From: UBA1447 sp964568955
GTDB taxonomy: Bacteria > Bacillota > Clostridia > Oscillospirales > Acutalibacteraceae
DNA length: 8,283 bases
Assembly: GCA_964568955.1 (NCBI GenBank)
Contig: CAZMSM010000080.1
Span: 1-8,283, forward strand
Direction of reading: 5' to 3'
Shown: one piece after another, positions 5,241-8,283 of the stretch
Layout of the letters: each line of letters opens with the position of its first letter
Numbering within the stretch: the first letter of the stretch is position 1
Position numbers and translations under genes: made by a program
Notes under the pieces: generated by a model
The model's input: only the letters and a program-made list of their open reading frames with translations
The model's database searches: none
Told to the model about the DNA's origin: nothing

Positions 5241-5981
5241 ATGCAAAACGATAGTTCTAATCAATCGAATACTAAAACAAAACAATACCTTTCCGGTATA
5301 AAGGCCGGCACACCGATCATCATCGCGTTTATATCGGTGGGCACTGCTTTTGCTGTGTTGGCTCAGCAGGCCGGTTTATATTCCTGGCAGACGGTGATGA
5401 TGTCTGCCACCGTCTTTGCGGGTGCCAGTCAAATGATTGCCGTTACCATGTTGGCGCAAGGGAGTAGCGTTGCTCTTATTATTTTTGCTACCTTCATCAT
5501 CAACCTGCGCCACCTTATTATGAGCACTTGCGTGATGAACCGCATGAAAGACGCGCCACTGTCTGCGAGGCTTTTATCCGCCTTCGGTGTTACAGATGAA
5601 TCTTTTGCTATCTTTACCACGACAGATGAAAAAAATTGCTCGTTCGTTTATTTCCTTGGGACGATCACCGTCACTTATAGTTCCTGGGTAATCGGCACGG
5701 CGCTTGGCTGTGTTTTGACTCAGTTTTTGCCGGAGCTCGTATCAAACAGCTTAAATATTACGTTATATGCGATGTTTATTGGGCTGATTGTTCCAAGTTT
5801 AAAAAAGAACAAAAAGCTGACCTTAACCGTGCTGATTACAGCAATCCTCAGCTTTGTGTTAAGCTACTTTCTGCCCTGTGCCTGGACAATTATCGCTGCA
5901 ACCCTGTTGGGTGCGTTCATTAGTGTTTTTATCCCAAATAACAAAACTGATGAAGCGACAACTCGGGAGGTTGTAGAATGA
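5241..5981 (+). CDS. azlC: AzlC family branched-chain amino acid exporter, large subunit
   Basis: A 246-residue integral membrane protein of the AzlC (YgaZ) family, which with AzlD exports branched-chain amino acids and related compounds. The 4-azaleucine resistance of Bacillus subtilis azlCD mutants gave the name. After a polar 16-residue tail come hydrophobic segments at about 22-40, 50-70, 75-95, 130-155, 165-185, 192-210 and 212-230. Family motifs FAGASQ (59-64) and NLRHLIMS (88-95) are present. The length is normal for the family. The ATG follows AAAGGCGG at a rather long distance. No better in-frame start is close. The stop overlaps the azlD start as ATGA, so the pair is co-translated. 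The exact substrate cannot be read from sequence. Confidence 0.92.
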   Translation: MQNDSSNQSNTKTKQYLSGIKAGTPIIIAFISVGTAFAVLAQQAGLYSWQTVMMSATVFAGASQMIAVTMLAQGSSVALIIFATFIINLRHLIMSTCVMNRMKDAPLSARLLSAFGVTDESFAIFTTTDEKNCSFVYFLGTITVTYSSWVIGTALGCVLTQFLPELVSNSLNITLYAMFIGLIVPSLKKNKKLTLTVLITAILSFVLSYFLPCAWTIIAATLLGAFISVFIPNNKTDEATTREVVE

Positions 5982-6280
5982 GGATTTTGCTTTTAATCGT
6001 TGGTATGACCGTTGTCACTTATATTCCACGGGCAATCCCCGCTGTTTTGATTGATAAAATGAGGTTGAGTGCAAAGGCGGAGCAGTTTTTGAGTTTGATC
6101 CCTTACACAGCCATGACGGCGTTAATCTTCCCGGGCATCTTAACAATGGACCCCAATTCCATATGGATAGGCGTTGTCGGCGGGGTGACAGCGGTCTTGC
6201 TCGGTTGGAGGAAAATGCCCGTCATGATTGTCGTTTTAGGCTCGGTTGTCATGGTTATGCTCGCCTACTTGGTGTTTTGA
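5978..6280 (+). CDS. azlD: AzlD family transporter small subunit
   Basis: A 100-residue membrane protein, the usual length of the AzlD (YgaH) subunit that works with AzlC in amino acid export. Three to four hydrophobic helices are visible (about 1-24, 36-55, 62-77 and 80-100). Family features are TYIPRAIP (14-21) and the FLSLIPYTAMTALIFPG segment (37-53). The start ATG (5978-5980) overlaps the azlC stop and is preceded by GGGAGG, so the subunits are made in step. It is the last gene of its unit and is followed by two hairpins. Confidence 0.92.
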   Translation: MRILLLIVGMTVVTYIPRAIPAVLIDKMRLSAKAEQFLSLIPYTAMTALIFPGILTMDPNSIWIGVVGGVTAVLLGWRKMPVMIVVLGSVVMVMLAYLVF

Positions 6281-6305
6281 ATAAAGATTAAATAATGTCT
6301 ACCGA

Positions 6306-6336
6306 ACAAACAGCAAATTTTTCTGTTTGTCTGTTT
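6306..6336 (+). terminator. First hairpin after azlD
   Basis: ACAAACAG (6306-6313) and CTGTTTGT (6323-6330) form an 8-bp stem with a 9-nt loop. CTGTTTTT follows. The stem is AT-rich, so termination is probably partial. Confidence 0.4.
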
Positions 6337-6359
6337 TTCTGCCTTGTGTGCACTCGCAG

Positions 6360-6397
6360 CAAACCCCACTTCGTGATGAAGTGGGGTTTGTTTTGTT
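6360..6397 (+). terminator. Strong intrinsic terminator after azlCD
   Basis: CAAACCCCACTTC (6360-6372) pairs perfectly with GAAGTGGGGTTTG (6378-6390) around a 5-nt loop, followed by TTTTGTT. It ends the azlCD transcript. It also lies between two convergent units. On the minus strand the stem is the same but the T-tract is missing, so it would be a weaker block for the ABC operon. Confidence 0.85.
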
Positions 6398-6462
6398 CTC
6401 TGTAAGATCTTATCTGACGCCTTCTTTGGTGCGTCAACACGCCGATAGATTGTTGGCCGGTG

Positions 6463-7257
6463 CTAGGACAAAAGCATCGAGTCTGTTTCCTCTTGCACGC
6501 CGGCGACTTCGGCAAATTTTTGAATCAGGTCTGCCTTTTTGAGAATTTTCTTTTCTTCCCCGGAGATATCGAGGATGATTTTGCCCTCATTCATCATCAG
6601 GAGCCGGTTCCCGTTGCGAATAGCTTCCGTCATGTTATGGGTGATCATCATCGTGGTTAGGTTGTTTTCCGACACCACTTTGTCAGACAATTCCAATACA
6701 TTTGCGGCGGTTGCAGGGTCGAGTGCCGCCGTGTGCTCATCAAGCAACAAGAGCTTGGGCTTTCTTAATGTTGCCATTAAAAGTGTAAGGGCCTGCCGCT
6801 GTCCGCCGGAGAGTAGCCCCACCTTTACGGTCATGCGCTCTTCCAGACCCAAGCCAAGCTTTTTCAATTCTTCATAATAACGTTCGCGTTCAGCTTTGGT
6901 TACGCCCCAACGCAGGGATCGCTTTTCTCCTCGGCGAAAGGCCAAGGCCAAGTTTTCCTCAATGGCCATGCTCGCAGCGGTTCCCATCATCGGGTCTTGA
7001 AAAACACGCCCTATATAGGTTGCGCGCTTGTGTTCGGGCATAGCGGTCACATCGACTCCGTTTATCGTGATAGTCCCCTCGTTTACCGGCCAAGTGCCGG
7101 CAATCGCGTTGAGCATTGTGGATTTGCCCGCACCGTTGCCGCCAATCACGGTAACAAAATCGCCTTCATTTAAAACAAGGTCAATGCCACACAGGGCCTT
7201 TTTCTCGTTTATGGTACCAATATTAAAGGTTTTATGGATATTCTTAAGTTCAAGCAT
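6463..7257 (-). CDS. ABC importer ATPase subunit (TrpZ/COG1101-like)
   Basis: A 264-residue ABC ATPase with all required motifs: Walker A GGNGAGKS (39-46), Q-loop Gln87 (RVFQDP), signature LSGGQ (149-153), Walker B LLLLDE (169-174), D-loop ALD (178-180) and switch His207 (MITHNM). It powers uptake through the permease encoded immediately upstream. The combination of this ATPase type with a LivH-like single permease resembles the uncharacterised BMP/COG2984-type importers, some of which are annotated TrpXYZ for tryptophan uptake. The substrate here is unproven. The ATG at 7255-7257 overlaps the permease stop by 8 nt and has GGGGGATGAG before it. Residues about 230-264 form a charged tail beyond the nucleotide-binding domain. 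It is the last gene of the leftward unit. No convincing minus-strand terminator was seen. Confidence 0.9.
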   Translation of the reverse strand: MLELKNIHKTFNIGTINEKKALCGIDLVLNEGDFVTVIGGNGAGKSTMLNAIAGTWPVNEGTITINGVDVTAMPEHKRATYIGRVFQDPMMGTAASMAIEENLALAFRRGEKRSLRWGVTKAERERYYEELKKLGLGLEERMTVKVGLLSGGQRQALTLLMATLRKPKLLLLDEHTAALDPATAANVLELSDKVVSENNLTTMMITHNMTEAIRNGNRLLMMNEGKIILDISGEEKKILKKADLIQKFAEVAGVQEETDSMLLS

Positions 7258-8203
7258 TTTTGCTCATCCCCCTTTTCCCCGCAAGTTTGAAGGAATCCTT
7301 TGATTTCGCTTTAAGGTAAGGTACGGCAAGGAACAGTGCCACAATTGCGGCTGTTAAGGCCTTGAGCATATTGGTTGGCATCTTGAGCCATAAGACGAGG
7401 CCAATGACCAAATAATAGACAACGCCGCCCAATACAACAAATACCAGACGCATTAAAAAATTCATGCGTTTACCGAGTATGGCATCCCCAAGAACTTCGC
7501 CGACGATAACGGCCGCCAGCCCTATGACGATAGCACCTTGACCCATTTTGATATCCGCAAACCCTTGATATTGGGACAGGAGCCCACCGGAAAGCGCAAC
7601 CAGCCCGTTTGACAAGCAAAGAGCCAGCACCTTCATAAGGTCGATATTGACGCCCTGTGCTTGAACCATTTTCGGATTGCTACCCGTTGCCCGAATGGCA
7701 CTACCTTGCTCCGTACCGAAATACCAGTACAAAATACAAACCAAAATCGCAGCAAAAATGAGCGTGGTAATAATTGAGCTTGTCACATTGCGAAGAGAGA
7801 CAATCAGAGAATATTTATCCACATTAACGGCTCTGTTAGCGCCGCTTAATATCAATAGGTTCACAGACCAAAGGGAAATCTGCGTTAAAATCCCTGCCAA
7901 TATGCCGGGGATTCCAAAAACGGTATGTAACAAACCTGTTACAAGCCCCGCAAGCAGTCCCCCCACCACTGCAACCACAAGTGCAATGGGTGCCGGCACG
8001 CCCGCCATAATGAGAACAACCGTCACCGCGCCGCCCACAGCAAAGGAGCCATCTACCGTCAAATCCGGAAAATCCAGCAAACGGAAGGTGATGAACACCC
8101 CTAAAGCCATAATCCCCCATATGATGCCTTGCGCAAAAGTGCCGGGAATAGCCGACAACAAATATACGGGATTGAGGGATGAAAAATAGTTTAATACTTC
8201 CAC
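7250..8203 (-). CDS. ABC importer permease, LivH-like (TrpY/COG4120-like)
   Basis: A 317-residue membrane permease of the BPD_transp_2 family. Eight or nine hydrophobic segments are visible, from GIIWGIMALGVFITF near the N-terminus to LKALTAAIVALFLAVPYL near the C-terminus. The cytoplasmic coupling motif AIRATGSNPKMVQAQGVN is typical of the family, as is FRLLDFPDLTVDGSFAVGG. I chose the GTG at 8201-8203, which follows AAAGGA at good spacing and gives the usual N-terminus (NYFSSLNPVYLLSAIPGT). The longer frame to ATG 8251 must be wrong, because those codons lie inside the end of a group II intron and its 3' exon. The substrate-binding protein gene expected upstream is not in the window and is probably beyond the intron. 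The gene overlaps the ATPase gene by 8 nt. Confidence 0.88.
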   Translation of the reverse strand: MEVLNYFSSLNPVYLLSAIPGTFAQGIIWGIMALGVFITFRLLDFPDLTVDGSFAVGGAVTVVLIMAGVPAPIALVVAVVGGLLAGLVTGLLHTVFGIPGILAGILTQISLWSVNLLILSGANRAVNVDKYSLIVSLRNVTSSIITTLIFAAILVCILYWYFGTEQGSAIRATGSNPKMVQAQGVNIDLMKVLALCLSNGLVALSGGLLSQYQGFADIKMGQGAIVIGLAAVIVGEVLGDAILGKRMNFLMRLVFVVLGGVVYYLVIGLVLWLKMPTNMLKALTAAIVALFLAVPYLKAKSKDSFKLAGKRGMSKNA

Positions 8204-8219
8204 AGCTTTTTCCTTTCTT

Positions 8220-8230
8220 TGTTCTGAACA
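8220..8230. repeat. Short palindrome next to the intron junction
   Basis: TGTTC-T-GAACA, with 5-bp arms, lies exactly in the first 11 bases of the 3' exon. It may be part of the original target site or chance. Confidence 0.35.
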
Positions 8231-8283
8231 ATCGAGTAGAAGGCTACCCATTAATTGAGTAGCCGTCCTCTCACACCACCGTG
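8231..8283 (-). mobile_element. 3' end of a group II intron (domain V end and domain VI)
   Basis: Reading the minus strand, the edge of the window begins with CACGGTGGTGTGAGAGG, which matches the 3' strand of domain V and the joining segment of bacterial group II introns. A hairpin follows, GGCTAC (8259-8264) with GTAGCC (8242-8247), and then TTCTACTCGAT. GAGAGG at the base pairs with CTACTC, leaving an unpaired A at 8237, seven bases from the end. That is the usual place of the branch-point adenosine. The final AT fits the AY 3' terminus. The predicted splice junction is between 8231 and 8230. The rest, including any reverse-transcriptase gene, lies outside the window. The intron class cannot be judged from this piece. 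Confidence 0.75.

Noticed and set aside
7677..8189. 170-codon plus-strand frame opposite the permease
   Set aside because: It is antisense to a clear membrane permease, rich in Pro, Thr and Ala as expected of such shadows, and has no ribosome site.
8204..8251. Upstream ATG extension of the permease (MGSLLLDCSEQ...)
   Set aside because: The ATG is in the domain VI loop of the group II intron and the codons span the intron/exon junction. The GTG at 8203 has its own ribosome site and gives the usual family N-terminus.
1..8283. CRISPR array, tRNA or rRNA genes, insertion sequences
   Set aside because: No regularly spaced identical repeats with unique spacers, no cloverleaf or rRNA-like segment, and no transposase frame were seen. 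The only mobile-element signal is the intron end at the right edge.

Overview
The window looks like a stretch of Firmicutes chromosome, most likely a clostridial relative. The evidence is strong AGGAGG-type ribosome sites, moderately AT-rich sigma-A promoters with 17-bp spacers, and closest-looking families (DUF4256, AbiE, XRE/ImmA-IrrE, AzlCD, a TrpYZ-like ABC transporter) that are typical of that phylum. I cannot name a species. The left 5 kb is an accessory, defence-island-like region. The right 3 kb is ordinary transport metabolism with the end of a group II intron at the right edge.

Region 1 (1-2435) is toxin-antitoxin related and reads leftward. At the far left a plus-strand intrinsic terminator closes a gene outside the window. 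Next comes an orphan, perfectly palindromic AbiE-type promoter/operator with a frameshifted stub of abiEi, then a Fic-domain gene whose catalytic His is replaced by Gln. The Fic promoter carries four alternating GGGAACTT elements about 29 bp apart. Upstream of it lies an abiEii toxin gene destroyed by a stop codon and two deletions, and then an intact abiEi antitoxin/repressor gene. About 90 bp around the abiEi start is a diverged direct copy of the orphan operator at the left, so the Fic/AbiE block is flanked by two AbiE promoter copies.

Region 2 (2435-4970): a DUF4256 gene points left. A 329-bp divergent spacer follows, holding promoters for both directions. A tightly coupled plus-strand operon then encodes an XRE regulator, an ImmA/IrrE metallopeptidase and a PIN-like ribonuclease. 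Its consensus promoter is flanked by a perfect 10-bp inverted repeat. The three genes overlap by 8 nt at each junction, the last starting with TTG. The layout suggests repressor, anti-repressor protease and effector nuclease, and it is the best candidate here for a little-described stress or defence module.

Region 3 (4971-8283): azlC-azlD, an amino-acid exporter pair, runs rightward and ends in a strong terminator. It converges on an ATPase-permease pair of a TrpYZ-like ABC importer, which runs leftward. The last ~53 bases are the 3' end (domain VI, with a branch-point A) of a group II intron on the minus strand, abutting the permease leader. This shows that the permease starts at GTG 8203 and not at the upstream ATG, which lies inside the intron. 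No tRNA, rRNA or CRISPR was seen.
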